Positions 34,786 to 42,735 of a stretch of 64,000 nucleotides of DNA are shown one piece after another. Made by a program: the position numbers and the translations under genes. The first letter of the stretch is position 1, and each line of letters starts with the position of its first letter. The stretch covers positions 62,001-126,000 of the forward strand of contig JAFWOP010000001.1 of the NCBI GenBank assembly GCA_017545365.1, given 5' to 3'. Under the pieces are notes generated by a model, which made no database searches, was not told where the DNA came from, and saw only the letters and a list, made by a program, of their open reading frames with translations. This DNA comes from Bacteroidales bacterium. GTDB taxonomy: Bacteria; Bacteroidota; Bacteroidia; Bacteroidales; P3.

Positions 34786-36483
34786 TTAATTTGTCAACTC
34801 CGAGTCTTCACCCTTGTTGAATGCAGGATTCTGCTTCAGCAGCGGGTTCACCTTCAGTTCGCTCTTGGCATAAGGGAAGTAGATGATGTTCGGGTCGGCA
34901 AGCTTGATCTTCAGGGCGTTCACGTTCTCGATGTACTTACGTGACGTCAGCGAGATGAGTCGGGTGTTGTTGCCGTCGCGGCGAGCCATGCGTACGAGGT
35001 CGTACCAGCGCTTGCCCTCGAACATGAATTCGCGCTGGCGCTCGGCCATCAGCAGCTCCTCCATCGATGCCTTCGAGTTCACGTAGTCGCTCATCTTCAA
35101 GGTGTCGGTACGGGCGGCGGTGGTCACGTCGTTAGCGCGCTTGTTGACCTGGTTGATCAGCATGAAAGCACGCTCGTAGCCTTCTTCACCACGCTCGATC
35201 TCGGCTTCAGCCTTGATGAGCATCATGTCGGTGAGGCGATAGAAAATCCAGTTGGCATCAGCACCGGAGCGACGAGTGCGGCTTGTGTTCAGGTCGGCCT
35301 CCTTGGTGACGTTCTGCGTGGTGTAGCTGATGGTACGCAATGCATATTTCGTGATGGCATAGCGCGAGTTGTCGAGCATCGACGCCTCGTAGACGCGGCC
35401 ATCGGTTTTCTTGAATATCGTGTTGGTGCCCTGTGCAGCATCCTTGCAGAGGAAGTCGGGAGCGGTGAGGCGGCCGGTGACGTTGTTGGAGTTGCCGTAG
35501 AAGTTGCTCACCCAAGTGTTGGTCTGGCTCTGGTTGGTCTGGAAGTAGAGCTCGAAGATGCTCTCGAAGGAGTTGCCCGTTCCGAAGATTTCGTTGTAGG
35601 CATTTCCGCAGACCGTGCTGCCGATGGGCTTTGTCAGGATGAGAGGAATGTCGCCAAACAGTCCGATGTTGTTCACATTACCCTCGCGCTGCAGCATTTC
35701 TTTGTATTGTTGGCGCTTGTGGTCGATGACCAGGTCGCAATAGCGGATGCTGTTGTCCCAGTCGCCCTTCCAGAGGTACAGGTCGGCCAGCAGGGCATAG
35801 ATGGCCCAGCGCGTGATCTTGCTCGTGTTCACATAGGCGTTCGGGCTCTCGTCGGTGTAGTAGCGTCTGACGGCGAGGTCCTTCACATTCTCAAGGTCTT
35901 TGATGAGCGAGTCCAGAACAGCCTCGAAAGGTGTGGCAGGCAGCACGTAGGGCTGCGTGTCGTCGATGCTGGGCTCGGTGGAGTAGGGTACGTCGCGGAA
36001 CGTTCTGATGAGATAGAAGTAGCACAGGGCACGCAGGGCTGTTGCCTCTGCGATGTTGGCCTTCATCTCTTCCTCGGTGTAGTTCGGGTCGATGGCCTGC
36101 ACCTTTGGTGCATAGTGGCAAACGGTGTTGCAACGGTTGATGGCCTCATAGAACTTCGACCAGTTGCAATAGGCGTTCGACGGCAGGAGGTTCTCCTTCA
36201 GGATTTCGTTGATTTCGTTGGGGACATTTGCACCCAGTCGCATGTTATCGCTGCGCAGCTCGCCCCACACGGCCATTCGTGCCAGGCAGTCGCTGTGCTC
36301 CAGTGTCTCGTAGCAGCTGTTCATGACACTCGACACGTCTGCCTTCTCGGTCCAGTAGTTCTCCAGCACCACTTCATTGGTCGGCAGGATGTCGAGGAAG
36401 TCGTTGCAGCTGGTGAGGGTTGCTGTGATGCAGCAACACACTGAACAGGCGAGGATATATTGTTTGATTCTCTTGGTAATCAT
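34786..36483 (-). CDS. SusD/RagB-family surface lipoprotein (first pair)
   Basis: 565 residues from the ATG at 36483; an upstream in-frame ATG at 36507 lies in AT-rich repeat DNA and would spoil the signal peptide. Signal peptide MITKRIKQYILACSVCCCIT with lipobox LTSC (Cys26). SusD landmarks: NDFLDILPTNEVVLENYW, ALRALCYFYLIRTFRDVPY, YALLADLYLWKGDWDNSIRY, and ERQREFMFEGKRWYDLVRMA near the C-terminus, the most conserved segment of the family. It lies 33 bp after its SusC and 29 bp before the 660-residue fasciclin gene, clearly one operon. Confidence 0.95.
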   Translation of the reverse strand: MITKRIKQYILACSVCCCITATLTSCNDFLDILPTNEVVLENYWTEKADVSSVMNSCYETLEHSDCLARMAVWGELRSDNMRLGANVPNEINEILKENLLPSNAYCNWSKFYEAINRCNTVCHYAPKVQAIDPNYTEEEMKANIAEATALRALCYFYLIRTFRDVPYSTEPSIDDTQPYVLPATPFEAVLDSLIKDLENVKDLAVRRYYTDESPNAYVNTSKITRWAIYALLADLYLWKGDWDNSIRYCDLVIDHKRQQYKEMLQREGNVNNIGLFGDIPLILTKPIGSTVCGNAYNEIFGTGNSFESIFELYFQTNQSQTNTWVSNFYGNSNNVTGRLTAPDFLCKDAAQGTNTIFKKTDGRVYEASMLDNSRYAITKYALRTISYTTQNVTKEADLNTSRTRRSGADANWIFYRLTDMMLIKAEAEIERGEEGYERAFMLINQVNKRANDVTTAARTDTLKMSDYVNSKASMEELLMAERQREFMFEGKRWYDLVRMARRDGNNTRLISLTSRKYIENVNALKIKLADPNIIYFPYAKSELKVNPLLKQNPAFNKGEDSELTN

Positions 36484-36516
36484 AATTATCAATTGTTCAT
36501 TATTCATTATTAATTA

Positions 36517-39500
36517 TTAGAATACCACTGTGATACCTGCGGTGAACGATTTTGCACGAGGAGTCTTTGCCCCGTCGGTCACCACGCCCATTGAGCCATA
36601 GCCTACTTCAGGATCGGCACCAGAGTACTTCGTCAGGCAGAAGAGGTTGTTAGCAGAGAGATAGAAGCTCAGCTGCGTCAGACCAATCTTCTTGATGACG
36701 CGCGGGTCGAACGAATAGCTCAGCTGTGAGTAGTTCAAGCGGATGAACGAGCCGTTCTCGACGAAGCGGTCGCTGCCCAGCCAGTTGTAACCCGTCTGGC
36801 GCAGGGCACGCGGGATGTCGGTGACGTCGCCTTCCACACGCCAACGCCAGTTCACGGCGCGGCTCTGGTTGTTGTTCGAATACATGTTCTCAGCTCTCAT
36901 GCGTGCGGCATTGATGATCTTGTTGCCGTAGCGGAAGTTGAACTGGTTGTTCCATGTGAGGCGGCCGAAGTTCAGCTTGAAGCCGAAACCACCAGTGAAC
37001 TTAGGCAGTGATGAGCCCAGATACACGATGTCGAGCTCGTTGATCTGACCGTCGTGGTTCACGTCGTCGTATTTGGCGTCACCACCGCGGAACTCGTAGT
37101 TCACCGAGCCGTAGCAGAACGTCATGGGCTTCGTCATCTGGTTCTCGTCGAGGATGACGACATCGTTCTCGTCGCGAACGACAGGAGCGTCGGGGCCGCT
37201 GACGCCAGGAATCTCGGTCGGCGTGTAGTCAGAATACTGATAAACGCCTTTATATCTGAAACCGTAGATGCTACCCATTGCACGATTGAGCTCCACGCGC
37301 GAGAGATACGAGCCGTTGTTGCGGTCGAACTCGTGGTTGAGGCTGGCGAGACAGGTCTCGTCCATGCGGGTAATCTGGTTCTTGTTGTTAGCAAAGGTAA
37401 CGTTCACGTCGAAGCTGAACTTCTTATAACGGATGATGCGATTGCCGTTCAGGTTGAACTCCCAACCGATGTTCTTCATGTCACCCACGTTCTGATAGGC
37501 CAGCGTGGAATAACCCGATGAGGTAGGAATGCCTCGGCTGGCCATCAGCAGGTCGGTGGTGTACTGCCAGTAGAGTTCCACATTACCCGTGATGCGCTCG
37601 TTGAAGAATCCGAAGTCGGTACCGAGGTTGTAGGTTTCCTTCTGCTCCCACTTCAGGTTTCGCAGCTGGATGTTCTGCGGGTAGATACTTCCTTCGCCGA
37701 GATAGCCGCTACCGTTACGATACTTACTGAAGAACAAGCCTTCAGAGCCCGGCTGGCGGCCGCTGATACCCCAACCCGGACGGATGGAGAGCATCGACAC
37801 GAAGGGCAGTGCCTTAATAAACCAAGGCTCTTTGCTGATGTTCCAACGAAGGGAGAATGCGGGGAAGTTACCCCAGCGCTGGTTGTCGCCGAACTTCGTA
37901 CAACCGTCGCGACGGACGGTGAAGTCGGCCATATAGCGTGCCTTGTAGGCGTAGTGTGCAGAATAGGTGAAGTAGATGCTGCGCCACTGTCCGCTACCGG
38001 TGCTGATGTCCTGAATGATACCTTCGGCAGCAGGGCTGGTGATGCTTCCTGAGGGCAGACCCCAAGAGACGGTGCGCTGGTCGGAGCTGGTACCGCTGGT
38101 GAGCTGTCCGCGAAGCATCATCGTGAGCACGTGGTCCTTGTTCTTGAAGGCCGGCGTGAAGGTCAGCGTGTGCGTGGTGGTCACACCCAGGCTCTTCGAC
38201 GAGCTGGCCGTTGTGCGGTTGCTCTCGCGGTTGTTGGTGTCGTTCCATCCGCGTGTGCTGAGTGACAACGGCATGAACTGGTCTTCGTAGCGGTTGAAGA
38301 TGTTGAACACCACCTTGCCTTCATAGGCCAGGCGTGTCTTGTCTTCCTCCAGTCCCAGGAGGTTATAGCGCAGCTTAAACTCCGGCGTGATGTTATAGCT
38401 GGTCTCGTCGTTGCTGGCCAGATGGGCGAGGGCGACGGGGTTCTTATGGTCGAGCTGGTCGCGCAGCTGTGAGGAAACCGTAGGCAGCATGGAGTAGTAG
38501 TCCTCCAGGTCGTTGCCGTTGCGGTCTTGCTCATAAACCGAAAGGTTCGGCATGCGGACGTAAGCGATTGACAGCAGGTCGCCGTTGTTCTTCTTGTTCT
38601 TGGTGTAGGTAAGGGCGATGTTGGTCTCAATCTTGATGCGGTCGCTGACGAAGTAGTCGAGGTTCACACGCGATGTGAAGCGGTTCAGCACCTGCTCGAT
38701 GATAGAACCCGTCTCATGGTCGTAGCCCGCACCGATGCGGAAGTGAGCCTTCTCACCACCACCGGTCAGGGCGAGGTAGTGGTTCTGTCGCCAACCCACC
38801 TTCTTCACCTCCTTCAACCAGTCGGTGTTGTTGTTATACATTTCATACTCCGAGAAGCTGGGGTTGTAGTTCAGCTCGGGAATATCGCTCGATGCATCGC
38901 TCAGTGAAGGATTGAAGTATTCCTCCTTGAGCAGCATGGTGTACTCGTCACCGTTTAGCATCTCGTAGCCGTTGGGCTGATAGGTGCCAGTGAGACGGTA
39001 GCTGTAGTTCACACGAGTCTGACCACGCGTACCACGCTTCGTCTTAATCTCGATAACACCATTCGAACCCTGCGAACCCCAAACGGCCGTTGCGGCGGCA
39101 TCCTTCAGCACCGAGATACTCTCGATGTCCTCAGGGTTCACGTTCAGAAGTTCTGCGAACTTTTCTTCGTTGGCCGACTGGAAGTCGAAGTTGTTGGTGT
39201 TGGTCTCCCAAACGTTACCGTCGACGACGATAAGCGGTTCGCTCGAACCATTGATACTCGACACACCACGCAGACGCATCGATGTACCGCTACCCAGGTT
39301 ACCTGAGTTGGCCACGATGTCAAGTCCGGCAATACGTCCCTGCAGGGCCTCGTCGACGGTGGTGATAGCCAGACCGTCGAACTCCTTCATGTCGATGCTC
39401 TGACGGGCAGTAGAGATTTCGTCGAGCGGAATCTGCAGTCCGGCGCCATCGGTACGACGACGGGCGGTGACGGTGACTTCGCTGATTTGCGTGGCATCGA

Positions 39501-39813
39501 CCATCGTCACCTCGTAGTGAGTGCGGTCGAAGCGGAACGTTTGTGTCTTGTAGCCGACGAAGGAGATGCGCAGCTTGTCCTTCACGTTCTTCACACGGAA
39601 CGAGAAGTTACCGTTGATATCGGTGACGGTAGATGCGACGATACGATTGGCGGCATCGATTTCAACGACGTTCGCCATCACAACAGGTCCGAAGTCATCG
39701 ACGACGGTACCGCTGATGACATCGCCTGCCTGTTGGGCAAATGCATTGATAATTGACAATTGACAACTGAGAATTATCAATCCTAATATTCTATATAGTC
39801 TGTTACTCATCAT
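36517..39813 (-). CDS. SusC/RagA-family TonB-dependent transporter (first pair)
   Basis: 1098 residues. Signal peptide ending AFAQ, carboxypeptidase-regulatory-like domain (GTVVDDFGPVVMANVVEID), plug (SSEPLIVVDGNVWETN, ISVLKDAAATAVWGSQGSNG) and beta barrel ending AKSFTAGITVVF with a terminal Phe, as expected for BAM insertion. It imports glycan fragments together with the SusD at 34786. Part of the signal peptide (IILSCQLSIINAF) is encoded by the TTGTCAATTATCAA-type AT-rich word that is otherwise intergenic in this window (see findings). Confidence 0.96.
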   Translation of the reverse strand: MMSNRLYRILGLIILSCQLSIINAFAQQAGDVISGTVVDDFGPVVMANVVEIDAANRIVASTVTDINGNFSFRVKNVKDKLRISFVGYKTQTFRFDRTHYEVTMVDATQISEVTVTARRRTDGAGLQIPLDEISTARQSIDMKEFDGLAITTVDEALQGRIAGLDIVANSGNLGSGTSMRLRGVSSINGSSEPLIVVDGNVWETNTNNFDFQSANEEKFAELLNVNPEDIESISVLKDAAATAVWGSQGSNGVIEIKTKRGTRGQTRVNYSYRLTGTYQPNGYEMLNGDEYTMLLKEEYFNPSLSDASSDIPELNYNPSFSEYEMYNNNTDWLKEVKKVGWRQNHYLALTGGGEKAHFRIGAGYDHETGSIIEQVLNRFTSRVNLDYFVSDRIKIETNIALTYTKNKKNNGDLLSIAYVRMPNLSVYEQDRNGNDLEDYYSMLPTVSSQLRDQLDHKNPVALAHLASNDETSYNITPEFKLRYNLLGLEEDKTRLAYEGKVVFNIFNRYEDQFMPLSLSTRGWNDTNNRESNRTTASSSKSLGVTTTHTLTFTPAFKNKDHVLTMMLRGQLTSGTSSDQRTVSWGLPSGSITSPAAEGIIQDISTGSGQWRSIYFTYSAHYAYKARYMADFTVRRDGCTKFGDNQRWGNFPAFSLRWNISKEPWFIKALPFVSMLSIRPGWGISGRQPGSEGLFFSKYRNGSGYLGEGSIYPQNIQLRNLKWEQKETYNLGTDFGFFNERITGNVELYWQYTTDLLMASRGIPTSSGYSTLAYQNVGDMKNIGWEFNLNGNRIIRYKKFSFDVNVTFANNKNQITRMDETCLASLNHEFDRNNGSYLSRVELNRAMGSIYGFRYKGVYQYSDYTPTEIPGVSGPDAPVVRDENDVVILDENQMTKPMTFCYGSVNYEFRGGDAKYDDVNHDGQINELDIVYLGSSLPKFTGGFGFKLNFGRLTWNNQFNFRYGNKIINAARMRAENMYSNNNQSRAVNWRWRVEGDVTDIPRALRQTGYNWLGSDRFVENGSFIRLNYSQLSYSFDPRVIKKIGLTQLSFYLSANNLFCLTKYSGADPEVGYGSMGVVTDGAKTPRAKSFTAGITVVF

Positions 39814-39837
39814 TGTATTTCAGTTTTCAATGATCAA

Positions 39838-42399
39838 TTACTCAATTAATAAGGGTGCATCGATGAGATGTACAACGGCCGACGAGCTGGTCTCAATCAT
39901 GCTGGCGCTGGCAGCATCGCGTGTGTTGTACTGATACTCGCGGGCCACGCGGTTGAAGAGCTGCGGGTCGGCGGTGAGTACGCGGCGGTGGTTGCCTGCA
40001 TGGTCGGTGAGGCTGATGCCATTGGTGCCGAGCTCGGCATGCAAACGATAGAATCGACCTGTAGAGGGGTCGAGAACTGCGGTCTCGAAGTCACCGGTCT
40101 CCTCCTTTGCTCCGATGAAAAGGGCGTTATCCTGGATGTGATAGCGCAGGAAGTTCATAATTTGCAGCGAGTCGCGGGTCTTTCCGGAGAGGTTGCCGGC
40201 TTCCTCAAGCTCTTCCACCCGCTCCCACGATGACAGCTTGCCTGCCTTCTGCATGGCCTCGATGCTCTCGTTGGTAGGCACGTAGATGGTGTAGTGATAG
40301 GTGTTGAAGACGCTCAGGTTGTCGCCGCCGCAAGCGTTACGGCTGTTGTGGATGCGCTCGAAGAGACCGCTGCCGTCCATCAGTTCCAGGAACTTGCTGT
40401 ACTGATCGTTGCTAGCCAGCACGTCGCGCACCGTCATACTTGTTCCCAGAATGGGTGCGTTGTCGAGCACATAGCTCTTACCGTTACCGCCGTCGGTCTG
40501 GTCGTAGATGAAGTTAATGCCGAGGGGCTCGCTCTCATTGGTCTGATAGCTGCCCTGCACGGTCATGCGCTCGGGTGTGGAGGTGTTGGTGACACGAATC
40601 TCCGTGCCTCCCTTGGTACGATAGTATTCCTTGCCGTCCTCCACGTTTCCAATCACGATATGGGTGTCGAGGATGTCCTTCAGGCGGTTGCGCATAATGG
40701 CAGGATCGGTGATGCGACCGATGCTGTCGCCAACCTCGCCCGTTGCCTCGTCGTAGTTCCAAACGCTCGCCCACACACGTTCCTCTTTATTTACTTTCGA
40801 AGCATCGTAGTGGAAGCGTAACAGCTGGCGCGAACTCTTGCCGTAGCTGCAGGGATCGAGATACGACAACAGGGCGTTGTTCGTCGGGATGAAGAAGCTA
40901 TAGTAGGAATTGAGCGAGTTCAGGTAAACGTTGTACTGAAGTTGCTCGATGCCCCAGTACATGATGCGCATCGTCTCGTTGATCAGAGCGGGGAACGACA
41001 CGCTCACGTAAGCTGTGGGCGAATAGACGCGGTTGGTGAGATAGATGGCGCCGTTGCAGCCCAGCCAGACAGAGTCGATGGCCGAGATGTCGACACCCAT
41101 CGGGTCGTTGGCGTCGTTGAGGATACCATCGAACTTAGAGGGAACCGACGAAACGAACGAACCCAGCATGTTGTTGTTGATGAGCTTCGAGATGACCTCG
41201 TCGGGAACAGCCTCCCAAGTGCCGTAGTAGTCTTTCAGCACGCGGCCGGCACCGTTCTCCCAGTATTCGTTGAGAGCCTCGTCGCTCGGCACCATCATCA
41301 CGGCCATGTCGCGCTGGAGCACGATGTTACCGTCCTGGTCGTTCAGACCTGAGTAGTAGGCATTCCATTCCGGGTCGAACTTCAGCGTTCCGTTCACGGG
41401 ACCACCATACGGCGTTGCCGTCAGAGGCTCGCCGCCTTGCGACTTCTCCGAGAAGAAACGCTTCTGGAACACCGTGTCTACGTTGGTGCCATAAAGGAAA
41501 TTATATTGTCGTGTGAGTTCTTGAGTGCGGTCGGGATAGGGAGCACAGAAACGCTCTAACAGCTCGTTATAGAGGCGTGTGTTCTTCTTCTGAGCCAGCA
41601 ACTCTGCCATATTCGGCAGCGGAGTGATCACTTCTTCCATCTTGTGGATGAAGCCGTTCGAGCACTTGATGTTGGGTTCTTCCACGCGAACGCCGTTCAC
41701 ACTCGACTCACCCGACTGGCGATGCGTGGTGCCGTTGTAGATGAAGTCGTAGTCTTCGTTGGTGATGCGCTTGTTCACTAGCTGCTTTTCGATGAAGTGC
41801 ACAAGTGGCACGGTCGAGTTGTCGGTCATGCACACCATCGGTGCACTTCCTTCGCGATAGCGGCGCCAATAGGGATTGTTGGGCATTTCCGACGGTTTCA
41901 TCACTCGCACGGAGTCGAAGGCCGTGCTTGAGGCAAAGCGGCGCATGCACTCGCCTTCACGGGGAGGCGTGCCTTCCACGCTCGACAGGCTGTTCAACTG
42001 CATCGAGTTGTCGATCATGCTGCCGAAGAGCAGCAGCTTCTTCTGCGATGCCGACAGCTGCTCATAACTTCTGACGCCCCAGGTGTTGTTGCGATAGAAT
42101 CGCTCGAAGGCTGCGTCGTCGGCTACAAAGAGCGTCTTCGAACCCGTCTTACCCAGCACTTCTCGATAACCCAGATCGTCGATCAGGCGAACAGTGTTCT
42201 GATAGTTGCCCTGTTCCGCCAGCCAACTGTAGATGCTCGAACCCCATCCTTCGGGAGTGCGCTCATCCAAATCATACTTACTGCACGAACTCAGAACCCC
42301 AGAGCCGACCAGCACCGCAGCGGCGGCAGTCAGCATCCAAAGTCCCAGACTTCTGCAGGAATGTCTTCTGGTTTTCATTCTTTGACTGTTTTTGTTCAT
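39838..42399 (-). CDS. Large multi-fasciclin surface lipoprotein, first gene of the locus
   Basis: 853 residues from the ATG at 42399. An upstream in-frame start at 42483 would place the start upstream of the likely promoter at 42453-42460, so it is rejected. Lipobox LSSC (Cys39 from this start). About four fasciclin-like modules can be traced by the KTLFVADDAAFERFY, MMVPSDEALNEYW, SFFIPTNNALLSYLDP and YTIYVPTNESIEAM opening strands and by closing strands such as CSNGFIHKMEEVITPL. No C-terminal jelly-roll is evident, unlike its two paralogues. It is the first gene of a minus-strand run of seven genes and stands 24 bp before SusC. It is proposed as a surface glycan-binding or adhesion protein (inference). 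Confidence 0.83.
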   Translation of the reverse strand: MNKNSQRMKTRRHSCRSLGLWMLTAAAAVLVGSGVLSSCSKYDLDERTPEGWGSSIYSWLAEQGNYQNTVRLIDDLGYREVLGKTGSKTLFVADDAAFERFYRNNTWGVRSYEQLSASQKKLLLFGSMIDNSMQLNSLSSVEGTPPREGECMRRFASSTAFDSVRVMKPSEMPNNPYWRRYREGSAPMVCMTDNSTVPLVHFIEKQLVNKRITNEDYDFIYNGTTHRQSGESSVNGVRVEEPNIKCSNGFIHKMEEVITPLPNMAELLAQKKNTRLYNELLERFCAPYPDRTQELTRQYNFLYGTNVDTVFQKRFFSEKSQGGEPLTATPYGGPVNGTLKFDPEWNAYYSGLNDQDGNIVLQRDMAVMMVPSDEALNEYWENGAGRVLKDYYGTWEAVPDEVISKLINNNMLGSFVSSVPSKFDGILNDANDPMGVDISAIDSVWLGCNGAIYLTNRVYSPTAYVSVSFPALINETMRIMYWGIEQLQYNVYLNSLNSYYSFFIPTNNALLSYLDPCSYGKSSRQLLRFHYDASKVNKEERVWASVWNYDEATGEVGDSIGRITDPAIMRNRLKDILDTHIVIGNVEDGKEYYRTKGGTEIRVTNTSTPERMTVQGSYQTNESEPLGINFIYDQTDGGNGKSYVLDNAPILGTSMTVRDVLASNDQYSKFLELMDGSGLFERIHNSRNACGGDNLSVFNTYHYTIYVPTNESIEAMQKAGKLSSWERVEELEEAGNLSGKTRDSLQIMNFLRYHIQDNALFIGAKEETGDFETAVLDPSTGRFYRLHAELGTNGISLTDHAGNHRRVLTADPQLFNRVAREYQYNTRDAASASMIETSSSAVVHLIDAPLLIE

Positions 42400-42452
42400 A
42401 TTTTTGTTTTTGGATATTTCGGCTTTTTTGCGGCAATTGTGTTTCCACGGTG

Positions 42453-42460
42453 CAAAATTA
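42453..42460 (-). promoter_or_regulatory. -7 box for the fasciclin/SusCD operon
   Basis: TAATTTTG on the minus strand (42460-42453) fits the Bacteroidetes -7 consensus and lies 53 bp before the chosen ATG at 42399. A matching -33 TTTG is not clear. Confidence 0.45.
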
Positions 42461-42630
42461 CATAAAAAATACGCACGTGACATCCTTATATGTTCACACT
42501 GCTTTGCCTTCCGTTAACGGGGGTTTTCTGTATGTTCCAGATGTTTTGTTTTTCGTTCCAGCCCCGAAGTTCCTTACAAAAACGAAAGCCATTGGAACAT
42601 TTCACATATATTATTTTAAAAAGAAAAACC

Positions 42631-42638
42631 TATCTTTG
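42631..42638 (+). promoter_or_regulatory. -7 box for the 1243-residue secreted protein
   Basis: TATCTTTG at 42631-42638 matches the -7 consensus, giving a start near 42643 and a leader of about 93 nt. The first bases of that leader form the direct repeat below. The stretch 42461-42630 shows no gene. Confidence 0.6.
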
Positions 42639-42645
42639 CAGCGTG

Positions 42646-42681
42646 AATCGCCCCGATTTCATGGCAATCGCCCCGATTTCA
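42646..42681 (+). repeat. Two direct 16-bp repeats at the 5' end of a leader
   Basis: AATCGCCCCGATTTCA occurs at 42646-42661 and 42666-42681. Each copy can fold as a small hairpin (AATCG/CGATT with a CC loop). They fall within the first ~40 nt of the predicted transcript. Confidence 0.7.
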
Positions 42682-42735
42682 CAGCTTTTGAACAAACCAT
42701 AACATTTATCAACCCATAATTTTAAACTTAACAAC

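Noticed and set aside
42400..42483. Upstream start for the 853-residue fasciclin protein
   Set aside because: It would lie upstream of the predicted promoter and put 28 basic/polar residues before an otherwise normal lipoprotein signal.
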